From an uncultured Selenomonadales bacterium (GTDB lineage: Bacteria; Bacillota; Negativicutes; Selenomonadales; Selenomonadaceae): DNA of 44,318 nucleotides. The DNA is taken from assembly GCA_947165295.1 (NCBI GenBank), contig CAMUZU010000018.1, forward strand, positions 1-44,318. Direction: 5' to 3'. The notes beneath the pieces are model-generated. The model was not told the origin of the DNA and ran no database searches. It saw only the letters and a program-made list of their open reading frames with translations. Positions 8,085 through 16,335 of this stretch are shown here, in pieces (positions within the stretch are counted from its first letter, which is position 1; the number at the start of each line of letters is the position of its first letter). Both the position numbers and the translations under genes were made by a program.

Positions 8085-9053
8085 TTACAGCGCGTTCAAA
8101 AGTTCGTCGCGATTGACAGCATACGTGCCGACTTTTGCGACGACGACGCCCGCCGCGACGTTTGCAAGGTAAGCCGCCGTCGAAGAATCAAGTCCGCCCG
8201 CCAATGCCAACGCGAAAACCGCAATGACCGTGTCGCCCGCGCCCGAAACGTCGAAAACTTCCTGCGCACGAGCTTTGACGTGGGAAATCTTTTCGCCGTC
8301 GACAAGCGTCAAACCTTCCGCCGAACGAGTGACGACAAGTCCGCGCAGATTGAATTCGTCGATAACTTTGCGTGCCGACTCTTCGATAAGCGTGTCGACG
8401 TTGGGAATTTTCGTCGGCAACACGGCGTTGAACTCCTTAAGGTTCGGCGTGATAAAGCTTGCGTCGAAGTACTTCTGCCAGTTGTCGCCTTTCGGGTCGA
8501 CGACGACAAATTTTTTCGCCGCACGACACGCGCCGATAATCTCGCGGCAAACTTTCTTCGTGCAGACGCCCTTGCCGTAATCGGAAACAATCACCGCGTC
8601 GACGTTCGGCAGTTGTGCGGAAAAATTCTTCAGCAGTTCGTCCGTCGCCAAAGTGTCAAGTTCGCTTGCGTCCTCGAAGTCAAGACGAATCATCTGTTGA
8701 TGACCACTGATCACGCGGATTTTCGTCGTCGTCGGTTTGGAAGTTTCAATTACGCCCGAAAAGTTCACGCCGAGAGCGTCAAGCTTGCTCAAGAAAATTT
8801 CGCCGTGATTGTCGCGCCCGACTTGTCCGATTATCGACGTTTGACAGCCGAGCAACGCCAAGTTGTGCACGACGTTTGCCGCCCCGCCGAGAGTTTCGCG
8901 AACATCGGTGACGCGGGCAATCGGCACGGGTGCTTCGGGCGAAATGCGCGTGACTTCGCCGAAATAATATTTGTCAAGCATCACGTCGCCGACGACAAGA
9001 ATCTTGCACGCGTCAATTCCGTCCGCGACGAAAGTTTTCAGCCGCTCAATCAT
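8085..9053 (-). CDS. hldA: D-glycero-beta-D-manno-heptose-7-phosphate kinase (RfaE1/HldA type)
   Basis: PfkB/ribokinase-family kinase of ADP-heptose synthesis, needed for lipopolysaccharide inner core. Signatures are VVGDVMLDKYYFGEVTRISP, the glycine-rich LGGAANVVHNLALLG, and DVSGAGDTVIAVFAL with the catalytic aspartate. The length (322 residues) is that of the kinase domain alone; the adenylyltransferase half found in fused HldE is absent, so a separate enzyme is expected elsewhere. ATG at 9053 has GAGG about 7 bases upstream and overlaps the hemL stop (ATGA). Its presence is a main reason to think the cell has an outer membrane. Confidence 0.92.
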   Translation of the reverse strand: MIERLKTFVADGIDACKILVVGDVMLDKYYFGEVTRISPEAPVPIARVTDVRETLGGAANVVHNLALLGCQTSIIGQVGRDNHGEIFLSKLDALGVNFSGVIETSKPTTTKIRVISGHQQMIRLDFEDASELDTLATDELLKNFSAQLPNVDAVIVSDYGKGVCTKKVCREIIGACRAAKKFVVVDPKGDNWQKYFDASFITPNLKEFNAVLPTKIPNVDTLIEESARKVIDEFNLRGLVVTRSAEGLTLVDGEKISHVKARAQEVFDVSGAGDTVIAVFALALAGGLDSSTAAYLANVAAGVVVAKVGTYAVNRDELLNAL

Positions 9054-10336
9054 TTGCAAACCTCGAACGAAAGTTTTGCCGCGTCAAGTGTCCGCGAAAT
9101 GTCTTCGTCGGTGTGCGCGGCGGACATGAACAGCGTTTCAAATTGCGACGGCGCAAGATAAATCCCGCGTTCCAACATTGACGCGAAAAACTTCTTGAAT
9201 TGCGTTTGATTGGCGGCGGCGGCTTCGTCGAAGTTCGTTACGGGTCGTTCGCTGAAGAATATCCCGAACATTGAGCCTGCCTGCGGAGTTTGAATCGCGA
9301 CGTTAGCAGACTTCGCCGCAAGTTTCAATCCGTCGACGAGCTTTGACGTTCGCGCAGAAATTTTCGCGGTCAAGTCGCCGTCAAGCAAAATCGTCAACGT
9401 TTCAATGCCGGCGGTCATTGCCAACGGGTTGCCGCTCAAAGTTCCCGCCTGATAAATTCTGCCGTCGGGCGACACGTTGCGCATGATGTCTTCGCGTCCG
9501 CCGTAAGCCGCGCAGGGCAGTCCGCCGCCGATAATTTTTCCGAGACAAGTCAAGTCGGGCGTGACGTTGAACTTCTCTTGTGCGCCGCCGAGAGCAACTC
9601 GAAAGCCGCACATGACTTCATCGAAAATCAACAGCGCGCCGAATCGTTTTGTCACGTCGCGAAGACCGCGCAGGAAATTTTCTTTCGGCAGAACGAGACC
9701 CATGTTGCCCGCGACAGGTTCGACGATAACCGCCGCAATTTCTTCGCCGCATTGACCGAAAATTTTTTCGACGGCAGATAAATCGTTGTACGGCAAAGCA
9801 ATCGTGTCGCGAGCCGTGCCGACGGTGACGCCGGGGCTTGACGGTTCGCCAAAGGTCGCCGCGCCGCTTCCCGCGTTGACCAAAAGCGAATCGCTGTGCC
9901 CGTGATAACAGCCGACGAATTTAACAATCTTTTCGCGACGAGTGAATCCGCGTGCGACACGAAGAGCGCTCATCGTGGCTTCGGTGCCGCTGTTGACCAT
10001 GCGCATGACTTGCATCGACGGAAAAATTTTATTGACGAGCTTGGCAAGCTTCGTTTCAAGTTCGGTCGGTGCGCCGTAACTTGTCCCGTGTTCGACGGCG
10101 GCTTTCAATGCGGCAACAACTTTTTCGTGCGCGTGACCGAGAATCAAAGGCCCCCACGAGCCGACGAAGTCAATGTATTCGTTGCCGTCAATGTCGAAGA
10201 TGTGACTGCCTTTACCGCGGGCAATGAACGGCGGGTTTGCGTCGACGCTTGAGTACGAGCGCACGGGGCTGTTGACGCCACCGGGCATGAAACGTTTCGC
10301 TTCGGCAAACGCGGCGGCAGATTTTTGCAAGTTCAC
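9050..10336 (-). CDS. hemL: Glutamate-1-semialdehyde 2,1-aminomutase
   Basis: PLP enzyme that makes 5-aminolevulinate in the C5 route to heme. Visible signatures: RFMPGGVNSPVRSYSSV at the N-terminus, VNSGTEATMSALRVARG, DEVMCGFR, and the PLP lysine in CLGKIIGGGLPCAAYGG. The length of 428 residues is standard. GTG at 10336 has GGGAGG 7-8 bases upstream; the in-frame extension to 10444 crosses the promoter and is rejected. It is the first gene of the minus-strand operon and diverges from the kinase gene at 10458. Confidence 0.95.
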   Translation of the reverse strand: MNLQKSAAAFAEAKRFMPGGVNSPVRSYSSVDANPPFIARGKGSHIFDIDGNEYIDFVGSWGPLILGHAHEKVVAALKAAVEHGTSYGAPTELETKLAKLVNKIFPSMQVMRMVNSGTEATMSALRVARGFTRREKIVKFVGCYHGHSDSLLVNAGSGAATFGEPSSPGVTVGTARDTIALPYNDLSAVEKIFGQCGEEIAAVIVEPVAGNMGLVLPKENFLRGLRDVTKRFGALLIFDEVMCGFRVALGGAQEKFNVTPDLTCLGKIIGGGLPCAAYGGREDIMRNVSPDGRIYQAGTLSGNPLAMTAGIETLTILLDGDLTAKISARTSKLVDGLKLAAKSANVAIQTPQAGSMFGIFFSERPVTNFDEAAAANQTQFKKFFASMLERGIYLAPSQFETLFMSAAHTDEDISRTLDAAKLSFEVCK

Positions 10337-10363
10337 GTTGAGACCTCCCAAAAGTTTTCGACG

Positions 10364-10369
10364 ATTATA
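10364..10369 (-). promoter_or_regulatory. hemL: Extended -10 promoter for hemL
   Basis: On the minus strand the sequence reads TGTTATAAT, a perfect TATAAT with an upstream TG, about 28 bases before the GTG start. There is no good -35 box at 17 bases (CGGAAA), consistent with an extended -10 promoter. Confidence 0.6.
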
Positions 10370-10396
10370 ACACGGCGCGCAAAAAATTTCCGCGTG

Positions 10397-10426
10397 TTGC
10401 TTTTTGGACAGTTGCCGAATTATAAT
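10397..10426 (+). promoter_or_regulatory. Promoter for the kinase gene and the accessory locus
   Basis: TTGCTT (10397-10402) and a perfect TATAAT (10421-10426) are separated by 18 bases and lie 32 bases before the GTG start. It diverges from the hemL promoter about 50 bases away. I see no CIRCE inverted repeat here, although the locus encodes many Hsp70-like proteins. Confidence 0.65.
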
Positions 10427-10457
10427 GTCGACAATAATTTTCACGGAGGTGGTTTAT

Positions 10458-11780
10458 GTGGCAAACTTCTTTCGCCTGACAAAGAATCAGCACGTTGAGC
10501 TGGCCGACGGACGCACGGTCACCGTCACCGACAAGTTGGGCGAAGGCGGTCAAGGCATCGTCTATCGCGTGCGCTTCGACACGTGCGAGGAGCGTGCGCT
10601 CAAGTGGTTTTTTATCGGCTACTTGAAAGACCCGCAAAAGTTTTACAGTCGCTTGCAGAAGAACATCGACGACGGCGCGCCTTCGGACGCTTTCTTGTGG
10701 CCGGAGCAGTTGACCAAATACGTCGCAGGCGAACCGTTCGGCTACGTCATGAAACTTTACCCGCAAGGTTACGAGAGTTTCGCGAAGTTCCTGCTTGCCA
10801 AAGTTCAACCTCAAAGCAATGCCGCTTGGGTCAACGCCGCGCTTAACATTGTCGACGCGTTCAAAAGTTTGCACAACAAAGGTTACAACTACCAGGACTT
10901 GAACGACGGCAACTTTTCAATCAATCCGACGAACGGCAAAGTTTTAATCTGCGACAATGACAACGTCGTCCCTTACGGCGAAGAGTCGGGCATTTTGGGC
11001 AAGGCGCGCTACATGGCTCCCGAAGTCGTTCGCGGCGACAAGAAGCCCGACACGCACACGGACGAATTTTCGCTGGCGGTCGTGCTGTTCATGCTGTTCG
11101 TCGGCTATCACCCGCTCGAAGGCAAGCGCACGAATTTTCCCGTGCTGACGACGAAGTACGAGAAACGCATTTACGGCGAGAATCCGCTGTTCATCTTCGA
11201 CGAACAAGACAAGTCAAACGCGCCGCACGAAACGCTTCACAAGTACGCGCCCGCAATGTGGAATAACTTGCCGAGTTTCGTGCGCAAAACTTTTCAACGG
11301 GCGTTCAGTCAAGAAAGCTTGCTTGAAGGTCGCAACCGCCCGCTTGGACAGGACTGGTTCAACGTGCTTGTTCGGCTGAAAAGTTCAATCGTGCGCTGTC
11401 CTTTCTGCGGCGAAGAAATTTTCTTGGAGAGCGACGCGCCGACGACGTGTTACAACTGCAAGCGGTCAATTAAAGCGGCGGGTTATCTGAAGTTCAAAAG
11501 TCGCGCAAGTCAAGAGGTCACCGCGCCAATTTTCAGAGACGCCGTGCTGTACGATTATCACATGGATTCTTCGTCGAAGGACTTCTTGACTGCGGCGGCC
11601 GTCGTCTTGGAAAAGCCCGGCAAGTTCGGCCTGAAGAACAATTCGCGGTCGAAGTGGATTGTCACCACGCCCGACGGCAGAACTTTCACGCGTCAACCGG
11701 GCGAAACTCAAGTGCTCGTCGCCGACTGCAAAATCGATTTCGGCAACGGCAGTTCGGCTCAAGTTATCGTCAACAACTGA
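10458..11780 (+). CDS. Divergent Ser/Thr protein kinase with zinc ribbon (TerY-P-type)
   Basis: A eukaryote-like kinase fold in residues about 20-300: glycine loop GEGGQG (28-33), lysine in RALKWF (K49), and RYMAPEVV in the activation segment. The catalytic loop reads YQDLNDGN (D147, N152) instead of HRDxxxxN, and DFG is replaced by DND (D166). A four-cysteine zinc ribbon follows (C314, C317, C331, C334). The C-terminal 80 residues (GKFGLKNNSRSKWIVTTPDG, ending in IDFGNGSSAQVIV) look like a degenerate FHA-like beta domain. GTG at 10458 is 8 bases after GGAGG; the out-of-frame ATG nearby is ignored. With the next two genes it matches the known kinase / vWA / PP2C triad of Ter-linked systems. 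Confidence 0.82.
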   Translation: MANFFRLTKNQHVELADGRTVTVTDKLGEGGQGIVYRVRFDTCEERALKWFFIGYLKDPQKFYSRLQKNIDDGAPSDAFLWPEQLTKYVAGEPFGYVMKLYPQGYESFAKFLLAKVQPQSNAAWVNAALNIVDAFKSLHNKGYNYQDLNDGNFSINPTNGKVLICDNDNVVPYGEESGILGKARYMAPEVVRGDKKPDTHTDEFSLAVVLFMLFVGYHPLEGKRTNFPVLTTKYEKRIYGENPLFIFDEQDKSNAPHETLHKYAPAMWNNLPSFVRKTFQRAFSQESLLEGRNRPLGQDWFNVLVRLKSSIVRCPFCGEEIFLESDAPTTCYNCKRSIKAAGYLKFKSRASQEVTAPIFRDAVLYDYHMDSSSKDFLTAAAVVLEKPGKFGLKNNSRSKWIVTTPDGRTFTRQPGETQVLVADCKIDFGNGSSAQVIVNN

Positions 11781-11793
11781 AGGAGGCTTTCTC

Positions 11794-12534
11794 ATGGTAA
11801 TGAAACGTCCCGAAATTCCGCGCAAGATGTGCCCCGTGATTTTCCTGCTTGACACGTCGGGCAGCATGGACGGCGCGCCGCTCGGTGCGGTCAATCGTGC
11901 GATAGAAAATGTTTTGCCTGAACTTATCTCGATGAACAACGACAACCCCGACAACGAAATTAAAGTTGCCGTGATGACTTTCGATTACGACGCGAAATGG
12001 ATTGTCGGCGAAACTGAATTGCTGTCGCCCGATGATGTCAGCAAGTCTTGGCGCGACCTTAAAGCCACGGGGTACACGTCAATGGGTGCGGCGTTCCGTG
12101 CGCTCAACGACAAACTTTCGGTTTCGCACGGCTTCATGCAACGCGCTTCGGGCTCCGTGGCTCCCGTGCTGTTCCTGCTCTCCGACGGCGAACCGACCGA
12201 CGATTACAAAGCCGGCTTGCAAATTCTTCAGCAGAACAACTGGTACAAAATCGCCGTGCGCGTGGCTGTCGGTTACGGTGAGGCGAACTATGACATTCTG
12301 CGCGAATTCACGGGCAACGAAGGAACTGTTTTGCACACCAACGACACCGACGAGCTTAAAAACACCATTCGATTCGTGGCGGTCACTTCGTCGCGTGTGG
12401 CAAGTCAAGGCAGCTCCGTTTCGCCCGACGACCCGAACGCCAATCCCGACGACAACACGCAAACCGTTGCCAACGCGCTTCAAAATCAAGGCGGCAACCT
12501 CAACGCCAAGCTTGATCCGGAAGACGACTTCTGA
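11794..12534 (+). CDS. TerY-like von Willebrand factor A domain protein
   Basis: A single vWA domain with an intact metal site: DTSGSM at residues 20-25, the threonine in GYTSMG, and the aspartate in LLSDGEPTDD. In TerY-P systems such proteins scaffold the kinase and phosphatase. The last 45 residues are a polar, probably disordered tail rich in D, N and Q, ending in DPEDDF. ATG at 11794 follows AGGAGG; the long in-frame extension overlapping the kinase is rejected. No signal peptide, so cytosolic. The kinase ends 13 bp upstream and a terminator hairpin follows. Confidence 0.88.
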   Translation: MVMKRPEIPRKMCPVIFLLDTSGSMDGAPLGAVNRAIENVLPELISMNNDNPDNEIKVAVMTFDYDAKWIVGETELLSPDDVSKSWRDLKATGYTSMGAAFRALNDKLSVSHGFMQRASGSVAPVLFLLSDGEPTDDYKAGLQILQQNNWYKIAVRVAVGYGEANYDILREFTGNEGTVLHTNDTDELKNTIRFVAVTSSRVASQGSSVSPDDPNANPDDNTQTVANALQNQGGNLNAKLDPEDDF

Positions 12535-12560
12535 ACTTCCGGCTACACACGAATAACCGC

Positions 12561-12593
12561 AAATCCCTTGAAACACGTTTTCAGGGGATTTTT
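12561..12593 (+). terminator. Intrinsic terminator or attenuator between vWA and PP2C genes
   Basis: A 13-bp stem (12561-12573 with 12579-12591, one G:U pair) closes a 5-base loop and ends in TTTTT. It lies only 29 bp before the PP2C start, leaving no room for a separate good promoter after it, so it may reduce rather than end transcription. Confidence 0.75.
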
Positions 12594-12621
12594 CTAAGTT
12601 CACACGAAAGGAGCCTTTGTC

Positions 12622-13932
12622 ATGAAGTTCAACTTGTTTGCCGAATTCGTGCACGGCAAGAAATATCGCGAACGCGGACTGCCCTGCCAAGATTTTGCCG
12701 CGACGTTGGAATTCGGCGACGTGCAGGCGATTGCAGTTGCGGACGGTCACGGCGGCAAAGATTATTTCCGCAGCGACACGGGCGCACAACTTGCCGTCGA
12801 AACCGCCTTCGAGCTGTTGGAACAGATTTACAACGACGTCGGCAACGTCGAAAAAATTTTTGACGACCGCGGCATTCGCAACTTTGAACTGAGTATCGTC
12901 GAAGGTTGGCGCGAAAAAGTTTTGGCGGACTGGTATCAACGTTTGGACAGCCGCGACAACGAAGTTCGTTGGCAAACCGTCAGCGACAAGTACAAAGCGC
13001 GTTTCACCTCCGACGACGAAAATATTCGCAAGCATTATATCCCCGTCGCTTACGGCACAACTTTGATCTGCGCGGTGTCAATCGGCACGCAAGTTTTAAT
13101 CGTGCAGATTGGCGACGGCAGTTGCGTTGTCCTGCGCCGCGACGGTGATTGGGAAGTTCCCGTGCCGCCCGACAAAGCAAACTTCGCCAACGTGACGACT
13201 TCGCTTTGTGACGAGGACGCCTTCGAGAAGTTCCGTCACATCGTTTTGAACTGCGACGGAAATTCGCCCGTTGCGATTTTCTTGAGCAGCGACGGCCTTG
13301 ACGATTGTTATCCGCTCTTCGACAACGAAAAGCATCTGTTCAAGTTTTATCGCGAAACGGTTATCAACGGCTTGCTTGACGACGGCTTCGACGCGACGGC
13401 GGCAGGCCTGCGCGAAGACATCTTGCCGTACATGACTGAGCGCGGCAGTAACGACGACATTTCGCTTGCGTGGCTGGTGGCGGAGGATTTGGACTTACTC
13501 AAGGCGACAGTCAACGAGCCGCAAGTTCAATCGCCCGTCGAGCCGCAAACTCAATCGACCGTCAACGTGCCGCAAACTCAATCCGTCAACGTGCCGCAAA
13601 CTCAATCGACCGTCACGCCGCAAATTCAAACCGTCATCGAACCGCAAGTTCAATCGACCATCGAACCGCAAACTCAATCGACCGTCGCGCCGCAAACTCA
13701 ATCGACAGTCGCGCCGCAAGCTCAATCGACATTCACGCCGCAAGCTCAATCGACCGTCGCCTCACAAGCTCAATCGACCATCGAACCGCAAGTTCAACCG
13801 ACGCAAAAGCTGACTTCGCCGATGGTCAAGCCGCCGCCGAAAGTTTCGCCCGTCCTCAAAGCGCAGAACATAACGGATTTGCCGCCGACCGTCATTCCCG
13901 CGAAAATCGACCGAAAGGAGCCGCGCCAATGA
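12622..13932 (+). CDS. PP2C-family protein phosphatase with octapeptide-repeat tail
   Basis: A metal-dependent Ser/Thr phosphatase, presumed to oppose the kinase at 10458. PP2C motifs include LPCQDFAATL, the metal-binding VADGHGGKD, IQIGDGSCVVL, LSSDGLDD and GSNDDISLAW, covering residues about 1-290. Residues 296-392 are twelve tandem units of the type STVAPQTQ, an extended Pro/Gln/Thr linker, followed by a basic proline-rich end. ATG follows GAAAGGAG. The last codons overlap the next start (ATGA). There is no membrane segment; the tail may reach a partner or be a phosphorylation target because of its many Thr and Ser residues, but this is inference. Confidence 0.88.
   Translation: MKFNLFAEFVHGKKYRERGLPCQDFAATLEFGDVQAIAVADGHGGKDYFRSDTGAQLAVETAFELLEQIYNDVGNVEKIFDDRGIRNFELSIVEGWREKVLADWYQRLDSRDNEVRWQTVSDKYKARFTSDDENIRKHYIPVAYGTTLICAVSIGTQVLIVQIGDGSCVVLRRDGDWEVPVPPDKANFANVTTSLCDEDAFEKFRHIVLNCDGNSPVAIFLSSDGLDDCYPLFDNEKHLFKFYRETVINGLLDDGFDATAAGLREDILPYMTERGSNDDISLAWLVAEDLDLLKATVNEPQVQSPVEPQTQSTVNVPQTQSVNVPQTQSTVTPQIQTVIEPQVQSTIEPQTQSTVAPQTQSTVAPQAQSTFTPQAQSTVASQAQSTIEPQVQPTQKLTSPMVKPPPKVSPVLKAQNITDLPPTVIPAKIDRKEPRQ
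13507..13797 (+). repeat. Twelve 24-bp coding repeats in the PP2C tail
   Basis: Twelve units of eight codons (one of nine) with consensus S-T-V-x-P-Q-x-Q run without interruption over 291 bp. The units differ by base changes, especially in codons 3, 4 and 7, so the array is not freshly expanded. Its length could vary between strains. Confidence 0.9.
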
Positions 13933-14795
13933 ACAGCTTGACACTTTACGCGTCGACTGAGCCGACCGACCCGAAGACCCGTTACGTGCAGTTGGTGACG
14001 ACGATTTTTTACGAGCTGGTCACGCAAAAGAATTCGCCGCTGTTGTCCGCGCTGTGTCACGTGAATCAAATAAACTTCGCGCCGAAAAACTTCCGACTTG
14101 AACCGTTGCAAGCGGACTTCGCAGTTCCAACGAGCGTGGACTTGTTTCTGTTACTTTACGGGCTCAACGTCGCCGCAGAGGAGAACCTTTCTTCGGTTTG
14201 CAAAGTTTTCGACGAACACGCGGGCAAACAGTTTCCGACGGAGGCACTGCCGGAGATGTGCGACTTCTGCTTGTCGGCTTTGGACAACGGGCTTGCGAAG
14301 TTCACCGCCGACGATTCGCACGTGCTGAAAACTTTGGCGGACGAGCGTCACGCTTCCGACGAAAAAATCATCACCGAGATTAAATCGCTTCAGCTGTCGT
14401 TGCAGGACGAATTGCGGACAATCGCGCAGATTCGCGACGGGCTGGACTTTGCCGCACAACGCGAGCCGATTCGTCAGCTGATTGAACTGTTCGACAAGCT
14501 CAACGAAATTTCGCAACGTCACCCGCTGCCCGACACGCAAAAAGGTTACGGCGAACTTGTCCGACGCTGTCAAAGTCTTCTGCGTTACGTCAAGCAGTCA
14601 CTTGCAATGCTTGGCGCTCAATTCGTCAGCGAAGTCAATGTGCCCGTCAACTTGAACTTGCACGAGACGCCGCCCGATTCGCGACCGACCGACCGTGCAA
14701 CCGTGTCGAAAATTTTGCGCGCAGGCTTCGTTTACAAAGGTCAAGTTATCCGTCGCGCACAAGTTGAATTCGTCGACGGAGGTGACGCGTCATGA
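13929..14795 (+). CDS. GrpE-like protein preceding an Hsp70-like gene
   Basis: A 288-residue protein not annotated by any clear N-terminal family. The C-terminal half resembles GrpE, the nucleotide exchange factor of DnaK: a long helix with IELFDKLNEISQRH, then NLHETPP, and a beta domain VSKILRAGFVYKGQVIRRAQ, matching the GrpE pattern (NLHEAV, then VLQKGY...VIRPA.V). The N-terminal 130 residues are helical and unrecognised. It overlaps the PP2C stop by 4 bp and the Hsp70 start by 4 bp, as expected for an exchange factor made with its partner. The GrpE assignment is by eye; a profile search would settle it. Confidence 0.62.
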   Translation: MNSLTLYASTEPTDPKTRYVQLVTTIFYELVTQKNSPLLSALCHVNQINFAPKNFRLEPLQADFAVPTSVDLFLLLYGLNVAAEENLSSVCKVFDEHAGKQFPTEALPEMCDFCLSALDNGLAKFTADDSHVLKTLADERHASDEKIITEIKSLQLSLQDELRTIAQIRDGLDFAAQREPIRQLIELFDKLNEISQRHPLPDTQKGYGELVRRCQSLLRYVKQSLAMLGAQFVSEVNVPVNLNLHETPPDSRPTDRATVSKILRAGFVYKGQVIRRAQVEFVDGGDAS

Positions 14796-16252
14796 AAGTT
14801 GGCATTGACTTTGGCACGAGTTTTTCGTTGCCTGCCGCGCTGATTAACGGGACGCCCGCGACGCTTCTGCCCGGCGGTCAATACGGCGTGCCTTCGGTCT
14901 TTTACTTCGACAGGCGACGAAATATTTTAATCGGCGAGGCGGCTCAAGCACGCGGCGAAAAATTTCCCCGAAACGTCGTGCGCAACGTCAAGATGGAAAT
15001 CAGCAACCCGAATCAAAAGACGTTCACGCTTGACGGCAAAACCTTCGACAAGAAACAAATCGTCGGGCACATCCTTGGCGAAGTCAAACAGGTTGCGCTT
15101 ATCGGCATTGAACATCGGCAACTTGTGTCGCAGGAAATTGACGGCGCGATAATTTCCGTGCCCGCCGCGTTCAACCTGCGCGAACTGAACTTGATTCGCG
15201 AGGCGGCTCAGGACGTTGCGGGACTGAAAGTTTTCGGCTTCATTCGCGAACCCGTGGCGGCGGCTATCGCTTACTTCAACGCGCCCGCGGGCGAAGACGA
15301 CAAGACGATTCTGGTTTACGACCTTGGCGGCGGCACGTGCGACGTTGCGATTGTCCGTTCCGACAAAAATTCCGACGAGTGGTACAAGGTCATCGATTCG
15401 GACATGTTGCGTATCGGCGGCCGCGATTGGGACAAACTGCTTGGCGAACTCATCAAGCGCAAATGTCGCGAACAGGTGCCCGACATTGAATTTGACTTGA
15501 AGGCGCAGAGCAAAATTCTGGACGTCGCGATTGGCGTCAAACATACACTTTCGCGGCTGGATAAAGCTTTCGCCGAACTTGAACTTGATGACGAGTATTT
15601 TGAAGTCGAGGTGACACGCGCCGAATTCGAGCGGATAACCCGCGAACTTCTTCAGGAAACCATGCGCATGGTTGACAAGCTCAAGAGCCGTTGCCGCACG
15701 AAGATTGATTACGTCGTTTGCGTCGGCGGAAGTTCAAACATGCCGCAGGTGCGCGCCGCCTTCGAGAAAAATTATCCCGACATTGAAATTCGTCTGTTCG
15801 AGCCGGAAAAGGCAATTGCATTCGGCGCGGCGATTTATTCCGAACACGTCACCGAAGAAAATTATCTGCACGACATCTGCAAGTTTTCTTACGGCGCGAA
15901 GTACATTCAAAACTTCAACAGGTACCGCGACCCCGACCGTCTGCGAATTTTCAACATCATCTACAAGGGCGACGAACTGCCCGCCAGCGGCGAATCAACT
16001 TCGTACAGCGTTGACGACGGCGCGGACACTCACATCGAGATTTACGAATCCGAGTGCACGAAGAAAATTTACTTGCCCGAAGACGGCACGCACATCGGCG
16101 AAATTGAAATTCGCGGACTCAAAGGCAGCCGCAAGGACGACGCGACGATTTTAACCGTGACGATTGACCGCAGCGGACTCATGAACCTTAAAGCCGTCGA
16201 CGAACGCACGGGCAAGACCGCCCGCGTTGAAATAAAGCTTAAAGACTTCTGA
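14792..16252 (+). CDS. Hsp70-like ATPase 1 (short, 486 aa)
   Basis: Actin-fold ATPase of the DnaK superfamily. Phosphate 1 is VGIDFGTSFS, phosphate 2 is VYDLGGGTCDVAIV, and the adenosine motif is VCVGGSSNMPQVRAAF. The nucleotide-binding domain covers about 1-370 and a short beta-sandwich substrate domain about 375-486. The alpha-helical lid of DnaK (about 638 aa) is missing. ATG at 14792 follows GGAGGTGACG and overlaps the GrpE-like gene's stop, so the pair is probably translationally coupled. This is the last gene before the internal promoter at 16300. Confidence 0.9.
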   Translation: MKVGIDFGTSFSLPAALINGTPATLLPGGQYGVPSVFYFDRRRNILIGEAAQARGEKFPRNVVRNVKMEISNPNQKTFTLDGKTFDKKQIVGHILGEVKQVALIGIEHRQLVSQEIDGAIISVPAAFNLRELNLIREAAQDVAGLKVFGFIREPVAAAIAYFNAPAGEDDKTILVYDLGGGTCDVAIVRSDKNSDEWYKVIDSDMLRIGGRDWDKLLGELIKRKCREQVPDIEFDLKAQSKILDVAIGVKHTLSRLDKAFAELELDDEYFEVEVTRAEFERITRELLQETMRMVDKLKSRCRTKIDYVVCVGGSSNMPQVRAAFEKNYPDIEIRLFEPEKAIAFGAAIYSEHVTEENYLHDICKFSYGAKYIQNFNRYRDPDRLRIFNIIYKGDELPASGESTSYSVDDGADTHIEIYESECTKKIYLPEDGTHIGEIEIRGLKGSRKDDATILTVTIDRSGLMNLKAVDERTGKTARVEIKLKDF

Positions 16253-16299
16253 CGGTACGAAAATTTAGCTACGGGGTAAACGCGCCCGAAAACTTTTTG

Positions 16300-16308
16300 T
16301 GATACAAT
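16300..16308 (+). promoter_or_regulatory. Extended -10 promoter for the 18-gene operon
   Basis: TGATACAAT is an extended -10 element (TG-n-TACAAT) 27 bases before the ATG of the coiled-coil gene. No consensus -35 is present at 17-18 bases. The gap from 16253 to 16335 also has only a weak GC stem (CGGG/CCCG), not a convincing terminator, so read-through from upstream remains possible. Confidence 0.55.
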
Positions 16309-16335
16309 CGACGCAACTTGAACGGAGGACACACC

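Noticed and set aside
10337-10457. CIRCE/HrcA operator expected for Hsp70 genes
   Set aside because: I found no TTAGCACTC-type inverted repeat here or at 16253-16335; only promoter elements are visible.
12568-12598. Promoter for the PP2C gene (TTGAAA with TTTCTA)
   Set aside because: The -35-like TTGAAA is inside the terminator stem and the -10 candidate matches the consensus poorly.
13507-13797. CRISPR array
   Set aside because: The 24-bp repeats are contiguous, have no unique spacers and are in frame with the phosphatase gene.
13470-13928. Repeat-rich frame (RAANSIDRRAANSID type) overlapping the PP2C tail
   Set aside because: It is the shifted reading of the octapeptide repeats; the real downstream gene starts at ATG 13929 after GAAAGGAG.
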